Of a DNA stretch of 64,000 bases, positions 52,403 through 60,213 are shown one piece after another (position 1 is the first letter of the stretch; each line of letters starts with the position of its first letter). The position numbers and the translations under genes were made by a program. Origin of the DNA: an uncultured Actinomycetaceae bacterium. Lineage in GTDB: Bacteria > Actinomycetota > Actinomycetes > Actinomycetales > Actinomycetaceae. Under the pieces are notes generated by a model, which was not told where the DNA came from, did no database searches, and saw only the letters and a program-made list of their open reading frames with translations. The DNA is taken from the NCBI GenBank assembly GCA_902464405.1, contig CABQJD010000002.1, forward strand, positions 124,001 to 188,000, written 5' to 3'.

Positions 52403-52912
52403 TTATCGCTGATGAATAGGCTCTCCCGAGCTGTGCAGCCCATAACCCTGCGGCACCATTCCTGGCTCGTTTGCCACATCAATAATGCAATTATCTGTAT
52501 TGACGAATACAACGTGCGGCTCAAATACTCGAGCTTCGGCGTCACTCATCTGCCCGTAGCACATAATAATCAGTACGTCACCGCGAGAGAATAAATGCGC
52601 GGCAGCGCCGTTGAGCACCGCCTCTCCCTCTCCTGGAACGCCAGGAATCGCATAGGTGGTAATTCGCGAACCATTAGAAACATTCACAACATCAACCTGT
52701 TCGCCAGGCAAAATATCGGCAGCTTTCATAAGCTCGGCATCAATCGTAATCGACCCGACATAATCAAGTTTTGCGCCTGTACAAGTGGCACGGTGAATTT
52801 TCCCTGTGAGCATTGTACGACGCCTGCAAGATACCTCTTGCTGCCCGCTTGGCACAGCAGGAGTAGCTTTCTCAACAGCATCGCCTGTCTTAGTCAATTC
52901 CGACTTAACCAA
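52403..52912 (-). CDS. panD: Aspartate 1-decarboxylase proenzyme
   Basis: Pyruvoyl enzyme converting aspartate to beta-alanine for pantothenate. RTMLTGKIHRATCTGAKLDYVGSITIDAEL carries the active-site Lys and the Gly-Ser self-cleavage site; the Ser becomes the pyruvoyl group. The Arg-Thr-Met before LTGKIHR aligns with the residues that precede this Met in other PanD, so translation begins upstream of that internal ATG (52813). A TTG at 52912 with GGAGG six bases before it, inside the panC 3' end, is taken as start, giving 169 residues with an unusual N-terminal extension of about 30. Overlap with panC implies coupled translation. Confidence 0.88.
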   Translation of the reverse strand: MVKSELTKTGDAVEKATPAVPSGQQEVSCRRRTMLTGKIHRATCTGAKLDYVGSITIDAELMKAADILPGEQVDVVNVSNGSRITTYAIPGVPGEGEAVLNGAAAHLFSRGDVLIIMCYGQMSDAEARVFEPHVVFVNTDNCIIDVANEPGMVPQGYGLHSSGEPIHQR

Positions 52913-53768
52913 TGCCAACCTCCATGTTGTCGATAAGACGCGTATTACCCACCCATGCCGCTACAACAAGTAGCCCTGAGCCTGTCTGCCCATCTTCGAA
53001 CGGAACAAACGTATCTGCATGAACTAAAGCCAAATAATCCAACCTGATACCACAAACGCCTGCTATACGATCAGTTGCCGCCGCTAAAACGTCTACAGCT
53101 GCAGCTCCACGATCAGCCGCCTGCACACCGTCACGCAAAGCAGCGCTTAGCTCAAGCGCCACTGCGCGTTCTTCTGCGCAAAGATACTGATTACGAGAAC
53201 TCAACGCAAGCCCATCAGCGTCACGCTTAATCGGCACAGCCTCGATATGAACTGGCATATCAAGATCAGCAACCATCGTTCGAATCAAAGCGAGCTGCTG
53301 AGCATCTTTCTGCCCGAAAAATGCCACATCTGGACGAACGAGATTAAATACTTTATGCACAATTTGGAGCACACCCGCAAAATGTGTAGGGCGAGTTTTT
53401 CCTTCGAATACAGTCGCTACCGGGCCAGGGTTAATTCGCACTAAAGGCTCGCGCGGATATATATCACGATCTTCGGGCGCGTACACAACCTCGACGCTTG
53501 GTTCCTCAGCTCCCTCGCGTTTGACCGTTTCGAGCTGTGCGATATCTGCAGCGAGATCGCGCGGATACGCTTCATAATCTTCGCCAGGAGCAAACTGCAA
53601 GGGATTCACATAGATACTGACGATTACGTGGTCAGCTGCTTCTTGTGCTGCTTTGACGAGCGAGAGATGCCCCTCGTGCAAAGCACCCATCGTCATAACC
53701 AGCGATTTTGATCCTTCGAGCTGCTCCAGTGCTTGCGCAAGCTCATGTTTAGTTGTACAAATTTTCAC
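52905..53768 (-). CDS. panC: Pantothenate synthetase
   Basis: 287-residue ATP-dependent ligase joining pantoate and beta-alanine. The HIGH-type motif is TMGALHEGHLSL at 26-37, the pantoate-binding segment is NPLQFAPGEDYEAYPRD, and GQKDAQQL plus the KMSKS-like SSRNQYL complete the site. Start is GTG at 53768; a TAGAAT six bases before it and the absence of a Shine-Dalgarno suggest a leaderless mRNA. It overlaps panD, which supplies beta-alanine. The gap of about 240 bases to the DUF2520 gene holds the promoter. Confidence 0.95.
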   Translation of the reverse strand: MKICTTKHELAQALEQLEGSKSLVMTMGALHEGHLSLVKAAQEAADHVIVSIYVNPLQFAPGEDYEAYPRDLAADIAQLETVKREGAEEPSVEVVYAPEDRDIYPREPLVRINPGPVATVFEGKTRPTHFAGVLQIVHKVFNLVRPDVAFFGQKDAQQLALIRTMVADLDMPVHIEAVPIKRDADGLALSSRNQYLCAEERAVALELSAALRDGVQAADRGAAAVDVLAAATDRIAGVCGIRLDYLALVHADTFVPFEDGQTGSGLLVVAAWVGNTRLIDNMEVGIG

Positions 53769-53774
53769 AGATTC

Positions 53775-53780
53775 ATTCTA
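53775..53780 (-). promoter_or_regulatory. Putative leaderless -10 element (TAGAAT) of panCD
   Basis: TAGAAT, GAATCT, then GTG at 53768, with no ribosome binding site. Confidence 0.5.
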
Positions 53781-54009
53781 GTCTTGCTCAGTGAGCTGAG
53801 CTAACTGAGGAGCTTTTAATCCGCTAAAGCGCAGACGAATAGATAAGACAAATAGATAATCGCACATATTTTTCCTCTATCACTCGCACGCAGCAACGCC
53901 TTCATCGCAGGATAATCGGCGCATATTTTGCTCTCGCATATATGACTGCGAAACGCCCGCACACTTTCTCTAAAAGCACCTATTCCAATACTGAGAGGAG
54001 GTATAGCTG

Positions 54010-54714
54010 CTACTCATGCGCTGAAAAAGCACGAAATTCTCTGCTGAGCGCTTCTTCAAGCCTTTCGCTCGCATATAAACGCAACAGATCTCCTGGCTGC
54101 TCAATCCCAAGATTATTAAGAGCGAGAATTGCTTGCGTGATTGCGGAACTCACGCTCTCACCTGCATTCATAAAAGCAGCGTGATAGGCTGGGCGGTCTT
54201 CTTCACTCACAACTACAGAACGCGCCCCCATCTCCGCTGCCAGCGCGTGCCCTATCGGCTGAAGCATGGGCGAGGCTGTGACAGCGAACGTACACTCGGC
54301 GAGCCGAGCAACGTCTAAGCTCGTTCCAGAAAAGCGCATAGCTGGGTGAAGAGCAAGACATAATGCTCCTGCATCAGCTGCTGGCATAAGCACGTTTGTG
54401 CCGAGCCGCCCAGCAGTATGAATCACGATCTGCCCTGATTGCCACGCCTTGCGCTTTGCCAACCCCGCAACGAGTGGTTCAATTTCTGCAGTGGGAAGAG
54501 CCAAAAGCACCATTTCTGAACGCTCAACAATTGTTGGCACATCGAGAGCAGGAACTGCGGGCAACAGATTTTCTAAACGATCCACCGATTCTTCAGAAGT
54601 AGCGTATGCACCAATAATTTGATGCCCGGCAGCACGCAGGGCACTGCCCAGCACAGCTCCCACTTTGCCTGCAGAAATAATCCCGATCCCCATACGCCCT
54701 GATTTATTCGCCAT
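54010..54714 (-). CDS. Rossmann-fold DUF2520 family oxidoreductase-like protein
   Basis: 234 residues. The N-terminal NAD(P) fold reads IGIISAGKVGAVLGSALRAAGHQIIGAYA, with the Gly-rich loop near 10-18, followed by LLALPTAEIEPLVAG and HTAGRLGTNVLMPA; the C-terminal helical domain is of the DUF2520 type (HPAMRFSG, AAEMGARSVVVSEEDRPAYHAAFMNAG). Proteins of this family sit just upstream of panC in many Actinobacteria; the substrate is unknown. ATG at 54714 is chosen because GAGG lies 6 bases upstream; it overlaps the preceding gene by 11 bases. Confidence 0.88.
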   Translation of the reverse strand: MANKSGRMGIGIISAGKVGAVLGSALRAAGHQIIGAYATSEESVDRLENLLPAVPALDVPTIVERSEMVLLALPTAEIEPLVAGLAKRKAWQSGQIVIHTAGRLGTNVLMPAADAGALCLALHPAMRFSGTSLDVARLAECTFAVTASPMLQPIGHALAAEMGARSVVVSEEDRPAYHAAFMNAGESVSSAITQAILALNNLGIEQPGDLLRLYASERLEEALSREFRAFSAHE

Positions 54715-56470
54715 TGCGTTCCTCTGCTGAGGATAATCCCATACGAACTTTCCATTCACTGAGCGTTTCGGAAACGCCGACGCTGCGTGCCTCTCGCGCT
54801 AGCTCATTTTCCTGATAGAACACGCTTTGTGCAGTGGATCGCGAAAAATTCTTTACTCCCACTAAACTCGGCACACCAAGTACGAGATGCGCCTGCACAT
54901 TTGCTAAGCCTAAACGCCGTTGAATCGGCCCCTCAGAGAGCTCTAGGCTTTGGGTATGATCTTGGATTGCGAAGTAAACTTTCCTTCTCCAACGTCCGCT
55001 TCGTACGATAAACGCACGCTCAGTAAGTGCCACACCGTGTGCGCGCCAAGAAATCGGATTGAGGTAACGCGCCGCACGAGGCGCTCCAATAAACCATTCG
55101 CTTTCACCGCGCCCATCAAAAGCTTCATCGAGAAGTGCTGCATCGTTATCGGTGCCAAATCCTGGAATCAACGCCCATAAAATATGCAGCAACTCTTCAC
55201 GGGTAGCGACTGGCACAAAAGGACGAGTGAGAGATTCGGTATCAGAACTTCCCGCAAAACCCGCACGAGAAACTCTAAGCTCCCACCAGTCGAATTTTCG
55301 CCATAGCAGCGGACGGCGAATAGCAATTGCGTGAATGCGCTGAGGAGGATAAGTGCTTGTGGTCAGTTTCGTAAGCTCGGCACGCTTGCGCAATCCATTT
55401 TTTGATATGTAGAGCCGAGTGCCACAATCTGCAAATATGCTTTTAATGAAGCTCCAGATCCAGCCTGCCACCACCAGAATTGAACCTAAGAAAGGAATAC
55501 TCTCACTGGAAGGTTCCTCTGCGAAAACCAGCATAAGAACGCTCCCAGAAAATAACAATATAAAAACAGCTAGCATGCTTATAAAATGAGCGCTGCAGAT
55601 GCGCGCAAGCACCATACGTTTCGTATCAAGCTGATAGATCAACTGATCACGCTCTAGATCATCCACATCAAGCACGAGTGATTCATCTACCGTTGCGAGC
55701 CCAAGCCTTTGAGTACGCTGCGTATTTGGCGCATCGTTTCCTTTCAATGCTTGACGATCAGGCACAGGAACGCCCACGCTTTCAACGCCAAGCACGCTGT
55801 ACATATCGTTATTATTCAGCGCTTCATATTCAGCATAAGCAGATTCATCCTGCGCACACGGAAACGGGCAATACCCCGAGCGCACCCGATCAATTACTGC
55901 CAATACTTCGTGCCGCAGAGCTGCAGCGTCACGCATACGCAAAAGCCCTAGTTCCAGATCCTCGTCGTTTCCGGCGCTCTCGATTTTCACCGTACCGAAA
56001 CCAAAAATTCTGCCGAAGAGTTTTTGCTGGATTTCCACACTCTGCACGCGATCCCAGCGCATATGAATATGCGTTTTCATAAAAATACCGCGGCGAAAAT
56101 GAATACCTGATTCAACAAGTGCGTATGTTTCCTTTTGCCATGTAAGAAAGGCAAACACGACCACGAGAATAGTCACAAGAATCAGAACACCAAAAGATAT
56201 CATCGCTATTCTCAGCCAGGAAGAAAGCTCCTTATTTTGGGAAAAGGAGAGGAAACGAAGAAAATCACGGAAAGCTCCGCCCTGAAGCACGTCGTTCAAG
56301 ACATTGTAGAGTGCGATGAGTAAAAACGCCCAGAGCGCTCCTGCTCGAGTGAGCGGCGTGATCTTATGAAAATGACGCCACTGCTCTTTCGGTACGCTCT
56401 CTTCGCCTAACTGTACTTTTACTTTGCTTTTCTCTGCCTGGAATGCTGAATCTTTCACCCTCTTTGCCAT
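54704..56470 (-). CDS. PH-domain membrane protein, YdbT-like (DUF304 repeats)
   Basis: 588 residues. After a cytoplasmic N-terminus there are two helices (AGALWAFLLIALYNVLNDVL and IAMISFGVLILVTILVVVFAFL), then a bacterial PH domain (LVESGIHFRRGIFMKTHIHMRWDRVQSVEIQQKLFGRIFGFGTVKIES), a second helix pair (about 295-350) and a second PH domain (RLYISKNGLRKRAELTKLTTSTYPPQRIHAIAIR); a partial third lies at the C-terminus. Pairs of a large and a small PH-domain protein (YdbT and YdbS) are common in Gram-positive bacteria. Role not established. Its ATG shares a base with the stop of the YdbS-like gene. Confidence 0.88.
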   Translation of the reverse strand: MAKRVKDSAFQAEKSKVKVQLGEESVPKEQWRHFHKITPLTRAGALWAFLLIALYNVLNDVLQGGAFRDFLRFLSFSQNKELSSWLRIAMISFGVLILVTILVVVFAFLTWQKETYALVESGIHFRRGIFMKTHIHMRWDRVQSVEIQQKLFGRIFGFGTVKIESAGNDEDLELGLLRMRDAAALRHEVLAVIDRVRSGYCPFPCAQDESAYAEYEALNNNDMYSVLGVESVGVPVPDRQALKGNDAPNTQRTQRLGLATVDESLVLDVDDLERDQLIYQLDTKRMVLARICSAHFISMLAVFILLFSGSVLMLVFAEEPSSESIPFLGSILVVAGWIWSFIKSIFADCGTRLYISKNGLRKRAELTKLTTSTYPPQRIHAIAIRRPLLWRKFDWWELRVSRAGFAGSSDTESLTRPFVPVATREELLHILWALIPGFGTDNDAALLDEAFDGRGESEWFIGAPRAARYLNPISWRAHGVALTERAFIVRSGRWRRKVYFAIQDHTQSLELSEGPIQRRLGLANVQAHLVLGVPSLVGVKNFSRSTAQSVFYQENELAREARSVGVSETLSEWKVRMGLSSAEERNGE

Positions 56471-56976
56471 CAGAGCCCTTCCATGTGTGCACGCCCAAGC
56501 TCCGTGAGCTTTTCACGCAAGCGCTCTGCTTCTGCTAAGGGAAGTCCTGGAATTTCAGCGTTCGTGCCTGCACTCGCCGTCACCAGCTTTACTTTTGCCA
56601 AGCCATAGCGTGAAAGAATCGGCCCAGTTTCCACATTCACTTGCTGCATACGCCCGTAGGGAACCATCACGAGCTTTTGAAACATAATTCCCTTACGAAT
56701 GGCTAATTCTTCAGGAAGTTCAGCATACCCGAGCGCACGCACACGCCGAGCAATAAGCATAAAATCGATAACGGCAATGATGAGCGCGAGCGCTACAACA
56801 ACCCATAAAATAATCGTCCACACAAGACTTTCAGAAAAGCATGTGACTAAAATTGCTGCCACGAGCGGAATACCGAGAAAAAAGATATTGCCAATCGCAT
56901 CATTGATATAGTTCACCTTAAGATAATCAGGTGAAACCGGGCGCAATTCTAAATTGTTTCCAAGAAAGTCTTTCAT
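56470..56976 (-). CDS. PH-domain membrane protein, YdbS-like (DUF304)
   Basis: 168 residues with two helices (AIGNIFFLGIPLVAAILVTCF and LVWTIILWVVVALALIIAVIDFML) and one PH domain in the second half (LAIRKGIMFQKLVMVPYGRMQQVNVETGPILSRYGLAKVKLVTASAGT). The family PYGRMQQV pattern is clear. It precedes the YdbT-like gene with a one-base overlap, so the two are likely made and act together. Confidence 0.9.
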   Translation of the reverse strand: MKDFLGNNLELRPVSPDYLKVNYINDAIGNIFFLGIPLVAAILVTCFSESLVWTIILWVVVALALIIAVIDFMLIARRVRALGYAELPEELAIRKGIMFQKLVMVPYGRMQQVNVETGPILSRYGLAKVKLVTASAGTNAEIPGLPLAEAERLREKLTELGRAHMEGL

Positions 56977-56999
56977 ACCCTCTATTTTGCCTTAAAAAG

Positions 57000-57551
57000 T
57001 TAAGCGGAAGCTACCTCGCCGCAAGATGCAGATGAACCCTCAGAATCGTCTATTCTGCACCACCTCTCGGCCACATAGGAGGTGACGATAAGAGCAAAAG
57101 AAGCCAAAGCGGCAAGGGCGAGATGAAACATTTGCTCTGCAAAATAGTCAGTAGACCCTATATGAGCGTATGCGGCAAGAACCCCAAGAGCACTGCCAAG
57201 AAAGATAGAGCCTGCTCTCGAACCAGCCTGAGCAAAAATAAAAATCTGCCCAGCACGCAGGGAATTCATATGCGCTTTTCCTCGCTGATAAGCACGCACA
57301 CGAAGCCCAGCCCACAGCTCTGCAAGCGCGCAGACGAGCGGAGCTGCAAAACTTATGATCGGCACTGCAATAGGCATGCTGCCTGAACGGAGCAAAATTT
57401 CAATCAATAAGAAACACCCGAGCGCTACCAGCACAGCAATAAAGCAGAGCAGCCAGAGCGGAGTAAGAACGAGCGAACCTTCAGGTTTCTTATGGTTAGA
57501 ATGATCGAACTCTTCTTTGTAGGAGTTTTCTTTCACGTAACGATTGTTCAT
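57000..57551 (-). CDS. DUF3180 membrane protein
   Basis: 183 residues, four helices: LLCFIAVLVALGCFLLIEI, IAVPIISFAAPLVCALAELWAGL, AGSIFLGSALGVLAAYAHI and ALAALASFALIVTSYVAERW. The WAGLRVRAYQRGKAHMNSLRAGQIFIFAQAGSRAGSIF segment is characteristic of DUF3180, found between folK and the PH-domain genes across Actinobacteria. Function unknown. Its ATG overlaps the folK stop. Confidence 0.88.
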   Translation of the reverse strand: MNNRYVKENSYKEEFDHSNHKKPEGSLVLTPLWLLCFIAVLVALGCFLLIEILLRSGSMPIAVPIISFAAPLVCALAELWAGLRVRAYQRGKAHMNSLRAGQIFIFAQAGSRAGSIFLGSALGVLAAYAHIGSTDYFAEQMFHLALAALASFALIVTSYVAERWCRIDDSEGSSASCGEVASA

Positions 57552-58555
57552 CAGCTCCAGCTTTCACCAGTGCCGTCGCTGAAGAAACCATCCTCATCAA
57601 AGAGGCTCTCATCAAAGAAATTTTCTTCAGCACTCCACTCTTGGAACGCTTCGATTACGCGCGGCATATATTCGTCAATATCCATGCGTTCTACCTGCTG
57701 ATCCTCCAAATGAGCGAGCATATCTGCCACAGGAGTATCTCCCAAAGCTGCCACTGGATCAATTGAGAGCCAAGGCTCTAGCACAAATCTTCGCTCAGCA
57801 GCTCGCGGATGCGGAAGGAGCAGCTCTGGGTCACAGCTCGTCACGCCTTCTACCTCGATAATATCGAGATCTAAGGTGCGAGCCTCCCAACGCTTCGTTC
57901 GCACACGCCCATGATCTGCTTCGATATGATGCAAAAGACGCAACAGTGGCAAAAGCGGCATATCCGTATAGCACGTGACGACGGCGTTCACATAGTCAGG
58001 CTGATCTTCTTGCCCCTGAGCTAATCTTGGCGCACTGCGATATAGTTCAGATACTTCTTCAATTTCGAGCACATCACTGAGCGCGCTCACCGCGTCGATT
58101 ACGTGAGCTTCAGGAACGTCAAGGTTACTGCCCACGCCGATGACGATTCGTCGGCGCTGCTGTTTGAGTAGAGCGCCAGGAACGGTTGCCGTAGCAGAAA
58201 CTGTCTCAAATTCGTGAGGCATTGGAGCATTGGGCTTATGCACGGTCACTGTGACTAGGCGCGCACCCATATCTGCAATACGCTCAGCAATTCGGTCTGC
58301 AAGAGTTTCGATCAGATCAACGTGCGGGCCTTTAACGATCTGAACGATGGCATCAGCCACAGCTGCATAAGAAATTGTTGCCGTTACGTCATCATGGGCA
58401 ACTGCTTCTTCCACGCACAGCACCATCTGTGCATCAATAAGAAATTCTTGCGGCTCGCAATGCTCATGATCCAAAACGCCGTGCGTACCGAAAACGCGCA
58501 AGCCTTTCAAAGAAATGGTTTGCTCTTTCATTGCTGGAAAGTCTTCGCGTGCCAT
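57551..58555 (-). CDS. folK: Bifunctional dihydroneopterin aldolase / HPPK (FolB-FolK fusion)
   Basis: 334 residues joining two folate steps. Residues about 13-125 are dihydroneopterin aldolase (LKGLRVFGTHGVLDHEHCEPQEFLIDAQM, HVDLIETLADRIAERI, VHKPNAP). Residues about 135-300 are the pyrophosphokinase (IGVGSNLDVPEAHVIDAVSAL, YRSAPRL, HHIEADHGRVRTKRWEARTLDLDII with its catalytic Asp pair, RRFVLEPW). A final acidic tail is rich in Glu, Asp and Phe. Fusions of this kind are known in Actinobacteria. Same strand as folP, with a gap of 187 bases that may hold a promoter. Confidence 0.93.
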   Translation of the reverse strand: MAREDFPAMKEQTISLKGLRVFGTHGVLDHEHCEPQEFLIDAQMVLCVEEAVAHDDVTATISYAAVADAIVQIVKGPHVDLIETLADRIAERIADMGARLVTVTVHKPNAPMPHEFETVSATATVPGALLKQQRRRIVIGVGSNLDVPEAHVIDAVSALSDVLEIEEVSELYRSAPRLAQGQEDQPDYVNAVVTCYTDMPLLPLLRLLHHIEADHGRVRTKRWEARTLDLDIIEVEGVTSCDPELLLPHPRAAERRFVLEPWLSIDPVAALGDTPVADMLAHLEDQQVERMDIDEYMPRVIEAFQEWSAEENFFDESLFDEDGFFSDGTGESWS

Positions 58556-58742
58556 CGATTCCTCCCTTTATGCTTCTCGAGCTTTCGCTCCTGCCGTTTG
58601 CTTTTGTAGTTATCTGCTTGCTTGGCTATGCCTGCATGATTTTCATTTCCAGCTATATTTTGAGTCTATCTCAGTTATTTTCCAGTAGCGGCTTTCTCGC
58701 CGATCTGCCAGTTTTCCTGATCTTTTTTCAAGCTCTGTGCTC

Positions 58743-59630
58743 TTATTCGCTGGCGATAGTATCAAGATAACGTTGCAAAGCTTCCACATAGTTGCCAGCT
58801 GTTTTCAGCGCCTTCACGCTTGCAGAGACGTTGTGCACACGCACTGCCCAAGCCCCTGCTGGAGCATACGGCTCATAAAGAAAAGCAGTGAGAATAGCTG
58901 TAGCCAGATCTCGATCTTCAGGAGACGAGGGCTGTGCACTGCCGTTTTCACGGCTCACCTCATCTAAGAAGCGTTTTCTGCTCGCTCCCACGAGCACACG
59001 GTTTCCTTCTTCGATAATCTCATGGATACCTCCCAGCATATCCCAATCTTGAATGCCGGTTTTAGCAAAGCCTAAACCTGGATCGAGGATAATCGAATCA
59101 AACTCAATACCTGCTTCAACAGCGCGATCGCGCGTTCGAAGCAGCTCATCGCGCACAGCGTAAGCTATATGCCCATCGTATGTGCGCAGAGAATCCATCG
59201 TCTGCGCATTTCCTCGGCTGTGTTGGAGCACGTAATCGCAGCCAAGCTCCGCGATTGTTTCAAACATAGCGCTATCGCCGTTTCCACCAGTCACATCATT
59301 GACGATTGTGGCACCCAGCTCCACAGCTCGGCGAGCTGTTTCAGCATGGTAAGTATCCACGGAAATGAGCGCTCCACACGCACCGGCTGCGCCTCGAACG
59401 AGAGGCTTTCCTCCAGCGAGCTGATCGATCACAGGCTCAATTCTCGCCCATTCCTCCTGCCACGAGAGCGGCTGCGCGCCTGGGCGGGTGGATTCTCCTC
59501 CGATATCAAGAATGGCAGCGCCTTGAGCAATAAGCTCACGCCCGTGAGAAACTGCGCTTTGCGCGCTTGCCCATTTTCCTCCGTCACTAAAAGAATCTGG
59601 AGTGACGTTTACAATTCCCATCACGTGCAT
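58743..59630 (-). CDS. folP: Dihydropteroate synthase
   Basis: 295-residue TIM-barrel enzyme that condenses dihydropterin pyrophosphate with p-aminobenzoate; the target of sulfonamides. Family sequence: MGIVNVTPDSFSDGGKW at the N-terminus, ILDIGGESTRPGAQPL, ISVDTYHAETARRAVELGATIVNDVTGG, IILDPGLGFAKTG and VLVGASRKRFLDEV, and VRVHNVS near the end. It starts 7 bases after folE stops. A GTGAG-containing ribosome binding site precedes the ATG. Confidence 0.96.
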   Translation of the reverse strand: MHVMGIVNVTPDSFSDGGKWASAQSAVSHGRELIAQGAAILDIGGESTRPGAQPLSWQEEWARIEPVIDQLAGGKPLVRGAAGACGALISVDTYHAETARRAVELGATIVNDVTGGNGDSAMFETIAELGCDYVLQHSRGNAQTMDSLRTYDGHIAYAVRDELLRTRDRAVEAGIEFDSIILDPGLGFAKTGIQDWDMLGGIHEIIEEGNRVLVGASRKRFLDEVSRENGSAQPSSPEDRDLATAILTAFLYEPYAPAGAWAVRVHNVSASVKALKTAGNYVEALQRYLDTIASE

Positions 59631-59637
59631 TGAAATC

Positions 59638-60213
59638 TCACTTTGCCATAATGAGGCTCATCGCCTCGTTGCGGGTCGCTTGCTCAAGCATAATGCCGCG
59701 CACAGCAGAGGTTACTGTACTAGCTCCTGGTTTGCGCACGCCGCGCATACTCATACATAAATGCTCTGCTTCAATGACGACAATCACCCCGTGCGCACCT
59801 AAACGCTCATAGAGTGCATCAGCCACTTGAGATGTGAGTCGCTCCTGCACTTGCGGACGCCGAGCAAATCCTTCAACTAAGCGTGCAAGTTTGGAAAGAC
59901 CAGTCACGTTACCTTCATCACCAGGGATATAGCCGACGTGTGCAACCCCGTGAAATGGCAGCAAATGGTGTTCACACATCGAATACATCGGAATATCTCG
60001 CACCAACACCATTTCTTGATGCCCGATATCGAAGACTGTTTCGAGCACCTGCGCTGGATCAATTTCTAAGCCGCCAAAAATTTCTCGCGCAGATCGCGCA
60101 ATACGCTCTGGCGTGCCGCTTAAACCTTCACGGTCAGGATCTTCACCAATAGCAATAAGGAAATCGCGAATGGCCTTGCGCACAGCATTTTCGTTGTAAT
60201 TAGCGGCGCTCAT
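59638..60213 (-). CDS. folE: GTP cyclohydrolase I (FolE type 1)
   Basis: 191 residues. First committed step of folate synthesis, GTP to dihydroneopterin triphosphate. The Zn ligands are Cys80 and His83 in YSMCEHHLLPFHG and Cys153 in EAEHLCMSMRG; GYIPGDEGNVTGLSKLARLVEGFARRPQVQERL is the core signature. ATG at 60213 is chosen for the GAGG 6 bases upstream; it overlaps the ftsH 3' end, so the two are translationally linked. A longer start at 60228 has no ribosome binding site. Confidence 0.96.
   Translation of the reverse strand: MSAANYNENAVRKAIRDFLIAIGEDPDREGLSGTPERIARSAREIFGGLEIDPAQVLETVFDIGHQEMVLVRDIPMYSMCEHHLLPFHGVAHVGYIPGDEGNVTGLSKLARLVEGFARRPQVQERLTSQVADALYERLGAHGVIVVIEAEHLCMSMRGVRKPGASTVTSAVRGIMLEQATRNEAMSLIMAK

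Noticed and set aside
52345..52545. 67-codon N-terminal extension of the HAD-fold gene
   Set aside because: It overlaps panD coding sequence on the same strand, reads like shadow sequence, and the internal ATG has a good ribosome binding site.
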